A DNA stretch of 7,695 nucleotides from JACRGC01 sp035288785 (GCA_035288785.1 DATDZF010000028.1:1-7695); one strand, 5' to 3'; shown: positions 1-6,756, counted from the stretch's first letter. Notes: a model not told the origin generated them from the sequence alone. Numbers and translations are program-made.

Positions 1-3000
1 GGGCAAATTAAGCGAAACGGGCGGCTTTGGCTTGATGCCTATTAAGCCCGGAATGAAGCAGATGTTGGCATCATCATCACTAATAAGGGGATTTTCTGTG
101 CAACTTTGGAAATGCAGGTGGTGGCCTATCTCATAACTGCAGGTTTCTTTCCCAGAGCTGCCCATGTTCCCGATTTGGGTGCATTTTTCTACGACCGTTT
201 TCTCCTTTACAATAATTTTGGACATATGGCCGTACAAAGTGTAAATTTTCTTGCCATCCCGTTCGCTTTCAATCACGACGGTATTTCCAAGGCAATCAGT
301 TCGTTTCCCCGAAAATACTACCGTTCCTTTGAAGGCAGCCCTTATTGGAACCTCGCTCTTCTTTGTCGGATCGCCATCCGCATCGCCAATATCTATTCCT
401 TGATGCTTCCGATCCGGCTCGCGGTCCGCAAGGAAGCATACTGATGACGTATCGACTCCCAGTGAATAGGTATTGCTTTCGACAGGCGCGCAGGCATCAT
501 CCTCGGAAGGCGTTTCCCCTCCGCTGCCAGGGGTGCCAGGCTCTCTCTCACCGGGCAACTTGAATTTCACACTTACACTTGCAAGGAGGCGCTGGGTGTA
601 TTTGGGGGTGATCTTTGCCTTGAGGTAGAGGGTGTTGGAATAGAGATTCAATGTCAGGGTGTCCTCAAGCCCCGCATATTTCTTTTCAAGCTCCGCAAGG
701 GCGGTGTAATCCGCCGTGAACCTTAGGGAATTCTCGGAAAGGATGCATGAGAGGATTGGCTTCCTTTCGGTTTCGGGCTTCCCTTCCATCGCTTTTGCAA
801 ATCCATCCTTCAAATTACTAGAGGAAATCGTGCAGTTGTATTGCTTGCCGGAATCCTGCCTCACTATTTCGCCGGCAAAGGGAACAGATATGTCGGCGAA
901 TTTCGGCACACCATCCTCTTTTGTTATTAGGGTTTCCTTGGGGATCGCCGCAACATGCAATTTCGCGGAGACGCTGCCCTTAAGTGTCGCGCATTTTATG
1001 CTGCCGGAAACGGGCTTTGGCAGCTCTTTTACGGTCCCTTCCCCGACAGCTGCCACCACCAATTTTGTCCCCTCCGCATTAGCCTTGAATTCGGCCTTTT
1101 CAAAACTTGCCTGCAGCGCCAGCTTGCTGATGGTCCCCCCGTCAGAATCGCCAAGAAATTGCGTTTCACCGTTGCCGTCCTTGATGCCGCTCACCGTGCA
1201 ATCTGCTTCCTTGAAAATGTCCGTAGGGTACTTGAACTCGCCGGTTAGCTGCGGCTCCGCATTGGTAAGGATGAACTGGAGGTGCGGGGTAATGGTCTCA
1301 AATCCATATTCCTTGAGGGATTCCTCCACGGATCTTGGGAGCGATAGGACGATTGGCGCAAGCACGGTCTTGACCGGGCTTAAGTAGCTCATCCTTAGGT
1401 AAAGCTCGCTTTCGCTGTTGATGGGATTCTTCTTGGGTACGGAAATTTCTGCTGCATCCGCGGTGAACTTGATGGCAAGATCGCTTCCGGACTTATCGCA
1501 GGAAAGGGGCTTGATAACGTCGGAATACTTGCCAGAAGAGGAAGGTTCGGGCTGTTGCCTTGATGAGGTTGAATCGGTATTGTAGAGCGGGTTGTAATTG
1601 AGGTTCGAGCCGATGTTATCGAAATAGTCCGGATCCGTCTCAGCCTTGCAGCTAATAGAGCCAGCGCCGCTAGCAGCCCGCGGAACCTTGAATTCCGCAT
1701 ATCGTTGCATAATGAACGGGTCGAGCTCGACTTTTAGGGTGCTTAGAACTTCGTTTTGGGCGGTTTGCCGCTGCCCCTGCGGGTATCCTTGCTGGCCCTG
1801 CTGCATTCCTCCCATCCCGTAGCCATAGTAAGGAACGCTTCTTGGGCCGTACTGATTTTGGTAGGGAAGCGTTCCGCCTTTTGCTATGATCTGCACGACG
1901 ACGGATTGCCGCACCCCGGATTTCATGATGAAAACAAGAGAGCCCTCAAGCATCCCTGCATTGCAATTGGTTGCGGAATACGCAGGGTCGTACGGGCTTG
2001 CCCCGATCCCGTATGAAAGCCCATAGCTGGAGCGCAAGTTCGAATCAGTGTATGGGGGCGCCGGATACAGGTATGGTTGCTGCATGTAATTCATATTAGG
2101 GTAATTGCTGTAATCGATGTAGCCGCCCTGGTATTGGGGCGCAGGATAATAGCCGTTTCCGAATTGGTTGGATGGATAATCATAATTCGGCAGGCCATAG
2201 CCGGCATTGCCATAAATGTTCCCGCCCAAATAATCCCCTCCCGTAGAGCCATAACCGCCATAAAGGTTCCCGGAAATGCCATAATTGGGATTGCCTACAT
2301 TGGAGCCATAACCGCCGTAGGGGGACGAGCCGTAGCCTCCATAGAGGTTGCCGCCATAGCCCTGGTCGTAGAGGTAATTCGAGCCATACGGGGGAATGCT
2401 TTGCCCATAGCCCTGATGCTCGTAATAGTTCATGCACGCGGGATTGTTGCCGTATATTTTCACTAGAAGCCGGTTGTAAACATCAAAGGAGGAGAAATCC
2501 GCAACGAGTCTCACCTTCTGGTCGATCGGCCCGCAGAATTCGGTGGTGATGCCATAATCGAGGTTTTCCGTATCGCAGGAAGTGACCGCCTCGCCAAAAG
2601 CGCCAAGGGAATAATCGAACGTGTGCCTCCTTGTGTAGGGATCAAGCTCAATCACAATTGGGTCCGGGACAGGCGGCAGGCTCGAATAATAATTCAAATT
2701 TTCATCAAGGCCATCTGATCCGGGTGATGGGCTTGCCCCGCCCCCTCCCCCATCTACATCAGGAGGCGCTTGCGGCGCCGTGACAACAATATCGAAGAAG
2801 AAGACATCATCGGCAGTAGTGATTTTAAGCTTGCCTGCCTGCCTGAAGGAGCGCGTAATCGATAGCGCGGAATAGTCGGCGGTAAGCAGGATGAAGGAAT
2901 TTGTGCAATCCCGCCTTACCCTGAAATCGGGGGAGAAACTTATGATGTCGCAGCTGTATTCGAGCCCATAATCCCTCATGTCGATGCGCTTTGCACGGAA

Positions 3001-6000
3001 ATTGTTCGAATCAAGCTGGATCTCTATCGGATCTGCGATGTTCAGCTCGCCACTGGGCGTTGGGGAAGCGGAGGCATCCGGCGTTTCGGAAGCAGATGGG
3101 CTAGGGGAGGCATCAGTTACAGGCGGAGTGCCTGGCCCGTGCACATCAATCCTTATGGGCACCGTCCTTGAGATCGAGGTCTTTTTCGTGAATTTCTGCT
3201 CCACAATCAGGTTGCAGGTTTTCTTTACGGTCACATTCGGGAGGATCCCGATCACGATGGTTGCGGAGTCCTTGAAATTTTGGACCAGGTTGGGTTCGGC
3301 ATAGATTACGGGAGTTGCTGACGTTCCGCAGTTATGTATGATGGAAAGCGTGCTCTTCACATCGAGTGAGGTTGAAACCACGATCTCCTTTTCGATCTCA
3401 AAGCGCGAATCGCCCTCGAGCCTGAGGCTTGTAGGGGAAACTGCGAGGGAATCCTCGTTTATCCCAACATCTATCAGGCATTCATCATAGGTCTTGTAGT
3501 CTGGATGCGTAATCCTGACACCGATTTTTCCGTTCACGACTGGTGCAGCGGTAAGCGCATACCTGCCGTCAGCGCCCTCATCCTTCTGGTCGTTCCCGGA
3601 AAGCTGCAGCTCTTCCGCCGCCAGTGGGGCACGATCGCAATCATACAAGGTTACGGTAGCATCCGTAATTGGCCTATCATCCGCAGATAGCGCCCTGATG
3701 ATTAATTTTTTCTCCTCCCCGGTTTGGAGCGCAAGGGGGGATACTGAAACCTTCATCAGGTTTTCCCCGGTGATCCGGAGATTTTTATGGTATTTGAAGG
3801 TGCGTTTATCCGAGATGAAATTAAGCTGCAGGTCCGTTGTGCCTGCCCGAGCCGCTGAGAATCTAAGGGTGCCGGGGGTCTTGATTTCTGACGGGATGGT
3901 TACGGCTACAAGTTCCCCGGACGCGCCTATTTCGTCCGCAAAGCCCGTACCGATGCTGCTCCCGACCAATTTCACGTTCTTGCTGCCTATTCCAATCGAT
4001 TCGATCTGTTCTTGCGAGAGGATCTCAAAATTAACCGAGAATTCAGAGCCAAGAGGTATGTCGCCTATCCTGTCAAAAGTGATTTTTCTGCAGAATGCGC
4101 CATTATCCGTGCATATCAAAGGCGAGGAAGTGACTTGCACCACCTTGTTGGCATTCTTGGCTGCGCACATCTTTTTCACAACATCAAGTGGCGGGGAGCT
4201 TTCTGGGGCTTTTTGGAGCTCCTCTTCTGCAGGATAGCTGAAGATTATCCCCTTCTTTAGCGAATACGCCTTGAAATTGAACGCAAAGGAACTGGATGCG
4301 GGCGCATCGGCATCAACAAAGAACCTAACTGCGATTTCACGCGAGCCCGTGGCTCCCTTGGGGAAGAGCAGGTCAAAGGAGCCAATTGTGCCATTGTCTG
4401 TTCCAGAATAGCAGTTTTCTGGGGAGAACCTGCTCGAGGAGAAAAGCGACTGGTAGGCCGAATCAATCTCCTTGATCTGGATGAAATCTCCCGGAGAGGA
4501 GACATGCAAGTGGAAGCCGGATACTTCTGATGCGGAAGGGAAAGTCACGAGGAATTTTGCAATATAGCTCTGGGCATTGCCAACCTCAAGCGCTTCCCCT
4601 TGGGAATCATAGACCCCGATGAATGAGGCAAGCACGGATCCCGCATCCGCCTGCGAAACAAGGTACAGTGGGAGGGCGCGCAGCTCCTGCGGCATAAGGA
4701 TTAGCGGATCCGAAGTGGTTTGCAGATAGCCGGGGGAGATTGCAGCAAGGGTTAATTCGTAATTGGATGGCACCACCAATTCGCATTTCTTCTCCTTTAT
4801 TTCGCAAGATGAAAGTACGGCCCCGCTCGCATCGATTGCTGAAATCGTGCCCTGCTCGAGTACCTTTTTCTTGACAGCGTCGAGGAGCTCCAAGCCAAGT
4901 GTTGCGGGGGCGCCGCTAAGCGTTATTTGGATGGTTTGCGGCTCACCTGCCCTAACAAGGCCGCTTGTGCCCGCATCTGAGTCCCGGGCCGCCTTTGCGA
5001 AGAGCTTATATGCGGCGCCTTCAATTGCGCGGGGAATTGTGAAAATGACTTCGCCATTCAGGTCCGTAAAGTCGAAGGGGATGCCAAGGAAGCGGCCATC
5101 CTCCCGGTAGAGCGCAACTTCCGCCCCCTCTATTGTTTCCCCATCCTGAAGCACAGTTACCTTTAGCTCCGCGGAATTTTCCTCGCTTTCCTTCTGAAGG
5201 GGGACTTTCATGGGCGCAGGGGATGCGGTTGCAAGGAAGGCAACTGGCAAGTAGCCGAGCGAGTAGACAGTAATAAAATACTCCTTTTCGCGGTTGACAA
5301 GGAGGCTCAACTTGCCATCGTCATCCGAATAGTCGCTTTTAAGCTGTTTTCCGAGGCTATCGAAAATGTATACGTTTGCCCCTGAAACCGGGCCCTCTTC
5401 GGATGTAATTTCAAGGTCAATGTAATCCCCGAGCCTCTTCTCAAGAAGGTCGAAGGAAATCTGCAGCATCTCCGAGGAGGAGGTGAGCGTGAAGTCCTCC
5501 GATGAGTCCCCTAAATACAATGCGCTTTCATCGACTTCCGCGAAATATTCCTTCCCGAGAAGGACATCCTCGAAAAGCACGGTCCCGGAGGCGTCCGTCC
5601 TGCCGCTAAGTCCGCTGCGAAGGGTGGCTGCATCTACCAATGCTACTCGGATCCCTTCAAGGCCCTCTTCCGTTGCGGAGCTTAAAAGCACCTGAACGCT
5701 CCCGTATACAGGATCTTCCCTGCCAGAATCATCCTTCCCGCTATTCTTCGATTCATCGCTTGATTCGAGCGATACCTGGAAGGCGCCCGCCTCAATGTCG
5801 CCCTTTGAAACGCTCAATTCCTTGCCCTTGTAATCCTTCGCGGAAACCTTGACCGTAAGGTGGTTTGGGGGGGCTTGGAACTCGAATTCTGCAGTGCCGC
5901 GGTAATCGGTCGAGCGGGATTCCTTGGTTCCATCATCAAGGACGATTTCTACGCTTGCCCCCATTAGGTATGTAGATGAAGAATCGGTCACCCAGACAGC

Positions 6001-6456
6001 AAATGCCACCGGATCGCCCGCATTCTCAAGCTCAAGCATGGTGATTTTCTTTGTTGTGGGGGATATGGCGTCCTTGAACGTCTTGTAGACCTTATTTGGA
6101 TCAGAAACTTCGATGCTAAGTTCACCCTTCTCGGGAACCCCCATGAATTTGATGAAGCCATCGGCGTCGGTAGTTCCACTCGCGGAAAAGCCTAAATCCG
6201 AGGAGAGCTTCACATTCATTTTTGCAAGGGGAGTGCCACCCTCATTTTCAACCACTAGGGAAAGGTCCTTTTTGGAAGGGATTATGCTCGAAGGAAGCAG
6301 GAAATAGCCAGCAGCAAGGATGATCACAAGTATCAGCGCCGGAAGCAGCACGCGCGGCGATGGAACGCCCTTTTCCTCAAGGGAAGCCATGAGCTCCTCA
6401 TATTTCTCCTTCAAGCCTTCGATGAACGAGGGCTGCTCTTCTGAGGCTCCGGCCAT
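1..6456 (-). CDS. Giant membrane-anchored surface protein with Ig-like stalk and C-terminal M23 peptidase (3' end outside window)
   Basis: The reading frame is open for 2152 codons from the ATG at 6456-6454 to the window edge; reading all codons gave no stop. The start is supported by a TATA element centred about 26 nt upstream and by the immediate N-terminus: about 35 charged residues, then a transmembrane helix at residues 36-54. There is no signal-peptidase motif, so it is probably a type II anchor with the bulk outside. Order: Ig-like/CarboxypepD_reg-like repeats (about 62-515), further beta-rich domains (516-900), a Big_1-like domain (901-1000), another beta module with a Cys pair (about 1005-1108), a Pro/Ser linker (1109-1135), Cys-containing modules sharing a TADY-like motif (1137-1970) interrupted by Tyr/Gly-rich sequence (1333-1490), a Pro/Gly linker (about 1970-1990), and an M23 domain (about 2016-2125). 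The C-terminus is not visible. Stalk domains are assigned by sequence feel, not by a profile search; the M23 call is firm. Biological role is inferred: a tethered hydrolase acting outside the cell. Confidence 0.95.
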   Translation of the reverse strand, partial: MAGASEEQPSFIEGLKEKYEELMASLEEKGVPSPRVLLPALILVIILAAGYFLLPSSIIPSKKDLSLVVENEGGTPLAKMNVKLSSDLGFSASGTTDADGFIKFMGVPEKGELSIEVSDPNKVYKTFKDAISPTTKKITMLELENAGDPVAFAVWVTDSSSTYLMGASVEIVLDDGTKESRSTDYRGTAEFEFQAPPNHLTVKVSAKDYKGKELSVSKGDIEAGAFQVSLESSDESKNSGKDDSGREDPVYGSVQVLLSSATEEGLEGIRVALVDAATLRSGLSGRTDASGTVLFEDVLLGKEYFAEVDESALYLGDSSEDFTLTSSSEMLQISFDLLEKRLGDYIDLEITSEEGPVSGANVYIFDSLGKQLKSDYSDDDGKLSLLVNREKEYFITVYSLGYLPVAFLATASPAPMKVPLQKESEENSAELKVTVLQDGETIEGAEVALYREDGRFLGIPFDFTDLNGEVIFTIPRAIEGAAYKLFAKAARDSDAGTSGLVRAGEPQTIQITLSGAPATLGLELLDAVKKKVLEQGTISAIDASGAVLSSCEIKEKKCELVVPSNYELTLAAISPGYLQTTSDPLILMPQELRALPLYLVSQADAGSVLASFIGVYDSQGEALEVGNAQSYIAKFLVTFPSASEVSGFHLHVSSPGDFIQIKEIDSAYQSLFSSSRFSPENCYSGTDNGTIGSFDLLFPKGATGSREIAVRFFVDADAPASSSFAFNFKAYSLKKGIIFSYPAEEELQKAPESSPPLDVVKKMCAAKNANKVVQVTSSPLICTDNGAFCRKITFDRIGDIPLGSEFSVNFEILSQEQIESIGIGSKNVKLVGSSIGTGFADEIGASGELVAVTIPSEIKTPGTLRFSAARAGTTDLQLNFISDKRTFKYHKNLRITGENLMKVSVSPLALQTGEEKKLIIRALSADDRPITDATVTLYDCDRAPLAAEELQLSGNDQKDEGADGRYALTAAPVVNGKIGVRITHPDYKTYDECLIDVGINEDSLAVSPTSLRLEGDSRFEIEKEIVVSTSLDVKSTLSIIHNCGTSATPVIYAEPNLVQNFKDSATIVIGILPNVTVKKTCNLIVEQKFTKKTSISRTVPIRIDVHGPGTPPVTDASPSPSASETPDASASPTPSGELNIADPIEIQLDSNNFRAKRIDMRDYGLEYSCDIISFSPDFRVRRDCTNSFILLTADYSALSITRSFRQAGKLKITTADDVFFFDIVVTAPQAPPDVDGGGGGASPSPGSDGLDENLNYYSSLPPVPDPIVIELDPYTRRHTFDYSLGAFGEAVTSCDTENLDYGITTEFCGPIDQKVRLVADFSSFDVYNRLLVKIYGNNPACMNYYEHQGYGQSIPPYGSNYLYDQGYGGNLYGGYGSSPYGGYGSNVGNPNYGISGNLYGGYGSTGGDYLGGNIYGNAGYGLPNYDYPSNQFGNGYYPAPQYQGGYIDYSNYPNMNYMQQPYLYPAPPYTDSNLRSSYGLSYGIGASPYDPAYSATNCNAGMLEGSLVFIMKSGVRQSVVVQIIAKGGTLPYQNQYGPRSVPYYGYGMGGMQQGQQGYPQGQRQTAQNEVLSTLKVELDPFIMQRYAEFKVPRAASGAGSISCKAETDPDYFDNIGSNLNYNPLYNTDSTSSRQQPEPSSSGKYSDVIKPLSCDKSGSDLAIKFTADAAEISVPKKNPINSESELYLRMSYLSPVKTVLAPIVLSLPRSVEESLKEYGFETITPHLQFILTNAEPQLTGEFKYPTDIFKEADCTVSGIKDGNGETQFLGDSDGGTISKLALQASFEKAEFKANAEGTKLVVAAVGEGTVKELPKPVSGSIKCATLKGSVSAKLHVAAIPKETLITKEDGVPKFADISVPFAGEIVRQDSGKQYNCTISSSNLKDGFAKAMEGKPETERKPILSCILSENSLRFTADYTALAELEKKYAGLEDTLTLNLYSNTLYLKAKITPKYTQRLLASVSVKFKLPGEREPGTPGSGGETPSEDDACAPVESNTYSLGVDTSSVCFLADREPDRKHQGIDIGDADGDPTKKSEVPIRAAFKGTVVFSGKRTDCLGNTVVIESERDGKKIYTLYGHMSKIIVKEKTVVEKCTQIGNMGSSGKETCSYEIGHHLHFQSCTENPLISDDDANICFIPGLIGIKPKPPVSLNLP
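82..411 (-). other. M23 (LytM/lysostaphin-type) zinc metallopeptidase domain, catalytic residues intact
   Basis: Residues about 2016-2125 of the giant protein. The motif HQGIDIG gives the zinc ligands His2018 and Asp2022; YGHM supplies His2077; GHHLHFQ supplies His2113 and the third zinc ligand His2115. Between them lie the usual family landmarks: the PIRAAFKGTVVFSG strand pair, GNTVVIE, and IGNMGSSG ahead of the HxH motif. In this family the first His and Asp plus the last His bind zinc, and the other two histidines assist catalysis, so nothing essential is missing. Known members cut peptide cross-links in bacterial peptidoglycan, or act as cell-wall regulators when degenerate. Cysteines at 2055, 2092, 2106, 2119 and 2133 in and just after the domain suggest disulfides, consistent with an extracytoplasmic location. 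Confidence 0.93.
1753..1869 (-). repeat. Second low-complexity patch, Gln/Gly/Tyr-rich
   Basis: Residues 1530-1568 are rich in Gln, Gly, Tyr and Met (runs such as YYGYGMGGMQQGQQGYPQGQ). The patch lies about 40 residues after the main Tyr/Gly segment, beyond a short strand-forming stretch that ends with SVVVQIIAKGGT. It is probably a second disordered loop of the same interrupted module. Confidence 0.8.
1987..2460 (-). repeat. Tyr/Gly/Asn-rich low-complexity segment inside the giant protein
   Basis: Residues 1333-1490 are dominated by Tyr, Gly, Asn, Ser and Pro; tyrosine makes up 30 of the 140 residues 1333-1472. YGG and YGS steps recur, and the octamer NLYGGYGS occurs twice, at 1370-1377 and 1397-1404. 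The segment looks inserted in one of the TADY-type modules: the module runs up to about 1332 and hydrophobic strands resume after a Cys near 1493. DNA-level repetition is degenerate because codons vary. Such sequences are usually disordered and can be adhesive, cross-linking or self-associating; which applies here is unknown. Confidence 0.85.
4912..6273 (-). other. Array of about five Ig-like / carboxypeptidase-regulatory-like domains (stalk)
   Basis: Residues about 62-515 show repeated units of 80-90 residues: about 62-142, 146-231, 251-340, 342-425 and 427-515. Each has the pattern of a beta strand, then G-x-x-V-x-L/I or GA-x-V-x-I, a turn such as TDADG, TDYRG, TDASG, DDDG or TDLNG, and strands ending near a Tyr/Leu-rich edge. 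That G-[AI]-x-V...TD-x-x-G signature is typical of CarboxypepD_reg-like or Ig-like beta-sandwiches used as spacers in surface proteins. An acidic, Ser-rich linker (about 232-249) separates units 2 and 3. The family assignment is by motif only; a profile search could move individual domain borders. Confidence 0.7.
6295..6351 (-). other. N-terminal transmembrane anchor of the giant protein
   Basis: Residues 36-54 are a continuous run of Val, Leu, Ile, Ala, Gly and Phe, preceded by Arg35 and followed by a polar stretch leading into the first Ig-like domain. The 35 residues before it are acidic/basic and helix-like (an EGLKEKYEEL type pattern), suggesting a short amphipathic or coiled cytoplasmic segment. 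No second hydrophobic segment of membrane length appears up to the window edge, so the protein is predicted to be single-pass, with about 2100 residues on one side of the membrane. The orientation (N-terminus inside) is inferred from the basic residue before the helix and from the extracellular-type domains after it. Confidence 0.88.
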
Positions 6457-6476
6457 GCAAAGTTGATGAATAAATT

Positions 6477-6488
6477 CGTTTATAAACG
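6477..6488. promoter_or_regulatory. Palindromic TATA box, likely shared by the divergent giant gene and tRNA-Gln
   Basis: CGTTTATAAACG is a perfect 12-bp palindrome around TTTATAAA (6479-6486). Its centre is about 26 nt from the A of the giant-gene ATG at 6456, which predicts a leaderless transcript. It is about 31 nt from the mature tRNA 5' end at 6514, which places pre-tRNA initiation a few bases upstream of the gene. No other TATA-like element in the 57-bp gap serves both directions as well. Archaeal TATA elements are normally oriented by a purine-rich BRE; on the minus strand GAAAAACACG lies upstream, and on the plus strand AATAAATTCG. Confidence 0.65.
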
Positions 6489-6535
6489 TGTTTTTCTGTA
6501 ACCTTTCGATAATAGCCCCGTCGTCTAGCGGTCAA

Positions 6536-6585
6536 ACCATCATCAGATTGGTTTGCCAAATGAATCAATTAGATACTGGGACTTC
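6536..6585 (+). other. tRNA intron 1 (50 nt, non-canonical position 21/22)
   Basis: The intron lies between A21 and G22, at the D-loop/D-stem border. It folds into a bulge-helix-bulge: central helix GGTC (6530-6533) with GACT (6580-6583, one G-U), 3-nt bulges AAA (6534-6536) and TCG (6584-6586), and inner helix CCA/TGG (6537-6539 with 6577-6579). Cutting after the second nucleotide of each bulge, as archaeal tRNA endonuclease does, gives exactly the exon ends needed for the cloverleaf. The outer helix is weak. A competing hairpin (6533-6538 with 6550-6555) is also possible. Confidence 0.85.
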
Positions 6586-6601
6586 GGATAGAGGCCTCTG
6601 G

Positions 6602-6633
6602 AATGTGCAATCAAGTGGTTGCAGCATAGAGAG
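6602..6633 (+). other. tRNA intron 2 (32 nt, canonical position 37/38)
   Basis: The intron is inserted one base after the anticodon, the classic archaeal site. The bulge-helix-bulge is perfect: central helix CTCT (6596-6599) with AGAG (6628-6631), bulges GGA (6600-6602) and AGA (6632-6634), the anticodon stem as outer helix, and an inner ATG/CAT helix continuing into a GCAATC/GGTTGC hairpin with a 4-nt loop. Excision restores A38 and the 3' half of the anticodon stem. Confidence 0.92.
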
Positions 6634-6653
6634 AGCCTTTGACGGCAGTTCGA

Positions 6654-6672
6654 ATCTGCCCGGGGCTATTTT
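6654..6672 (+). repeat. Direct repeat copy 1: 3' end of tRNA-Gln
   Basis: ATCTGCCCGGGGCTATTTT covers part of the T loop, the 3' half of the T stem, the acceptor 3' strand, the discriminator and the first Ts. It is identical to 6757-6775, which lies 103 bp downstream. Confidence 0.9.
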
Positions 6673-6683
6673 TTTATTATTTA
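6669..6683 (+). terminator. T-run terminator of tRNA-Gln
   Basis: Seven consecutive T residues (6669-6675) start right after the discriminator base, followed by a further T-rich stretch. Oligo-T on the non-template strand is the usual intrinsic termination signal in archaea. Confidence 0.7.
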
Positions 6684-6704
6684 ATCGCAAACACTATCCT
6701 TTCT

Positions 6705-6742
6705 TGGCGGCGGAGCCATCGCCACCTTCTTAGGAAAGAAGG
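6705..6742. other. Two adjoining hairpins between the tRNA 3'-end copies
   Basis: The first hairpin (6705-6724) pairs TGGC with GCCA around an inner GGC-GGA-GCC stem, with a 3-nt bulge. The second (6725-6742) is a perfect 7-bp stem CCTTCTT/AAGAAGG with loop AGGA. They abut directly. The region 6669-6756 has no convincing coding frame. The hairpins could be part of a small RNA, a remnant of an integrated element, or terminator-like structure. Confidence 0.45.
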
Positions 6743-6756
6743 GGGCAAGGCAAAGG

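Larger units (their letters stand above)
547..3048 (-). other. Recurring Cys-containing modules with a TADY-like motif, unassigned family
   Basis: Residues about 1137-1970 contain related but diverged modules. A recognisable core recurs: TADYSAL at 1192-1198, VADFSSF at 1318-1324, FTADAAEI at 1664-1671 and FTADYTAL at 1913-1920. Each is preceded by cysteine-containing strands and followed by a hydrophobic strand region. The starts of three modules are also alike (PIEIQLD, PIVIELD and LKVELD). The modules are separated by Pro/Ser/Gly linkers (about 1109-1135 and 1231-1253). I do not recognise the family. Paired cysteines suggest one disulfide per module. A beta-sandwich fold is likely from the strand pattern but is unproven. 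Confidence 0.6.
6514..6668 (+). tRNA. tRNA-Gln (anticodon CUG) with two introns
   Basis: Exons 6514-6535, 6586-6601 and 6634-6668 join to a 73-nt tRNA. The acceptor stem AGCCCCG/CGGGGCT pairs fully, with discriminator A6668; CCA is not encoded. The D stem is GTCT/GGAT with loop AGCGGTCAA. The anticodon stem is GAGGC/GCCTT (one G-U) with loop CTCTGGA, giving anticodon CTG at 6598-6600. The variable loop is TGAC, and the T arm is GGCAG-TTCGAAT-CTGCC. G15 and C48 allow the Levitt pair. The A1-U72 start, A73 and CTCTGGA loop suit archaeal glutamine tRNA, which is charged by the Glu-tRNA amidotransferase route in most archaea. A tRNA-Glu reading was considered from the 5' sequence but the anticodon rules it out. 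Confidence 0.93.

Noticed and set aside
716..1387. 223-codon plus-strand open frame
   Set aside because: Lies antisense to the continuous giant frame; its product shows no domain and reads as a complement shadow of strand-rich coding sequence.
2180..2437. Short repeats resembling a minisatellite or CRISPR-like array
   Set aside because: The repetition is in phase with codons, degenerate at DNA level, lacks regular spacers, and is explained by the Tyr/Gly protein repeats.
2077..2466. Plus-strand frame rich in Ile/Val/Ala that looks like a membrane protein
   Set aside because: It is the complement of the Tyr/Gly/Asn-rich coding segment (ATA/GTA and GCC/ACC triplets read as Ile/Val/Ala), so the hydrophobicity is an artefact.
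3698..4237. 179-codon plus-strand open frame
   Set aside because: Antisense shadow of the giant gene; no recognisable domain, no promoter at archaeal spacing.
6533..6555. CAAACC/GGTTTG hairpin taken as an anticodon arm
   Set aside because: Its loop is 11 nt without a proper U-turn context and it lies wholly around intron 1; the bulge-helix-bulge solution explains both splice sites.
6514..6580. tRNA-Glu, suggested by a 5' sequence GTCTAGCGG
   Set aside because: No Glu anticodon can be placed; the two bulge-helix-bulge introns give a CTG anticodon and a Gln-type acceptor stem.
6488..6733. 81-codon plus-strand frame over the tRNA region
   Set aside because: Overlaps the intron-containing tRNA gene entirely; no family resemblance.
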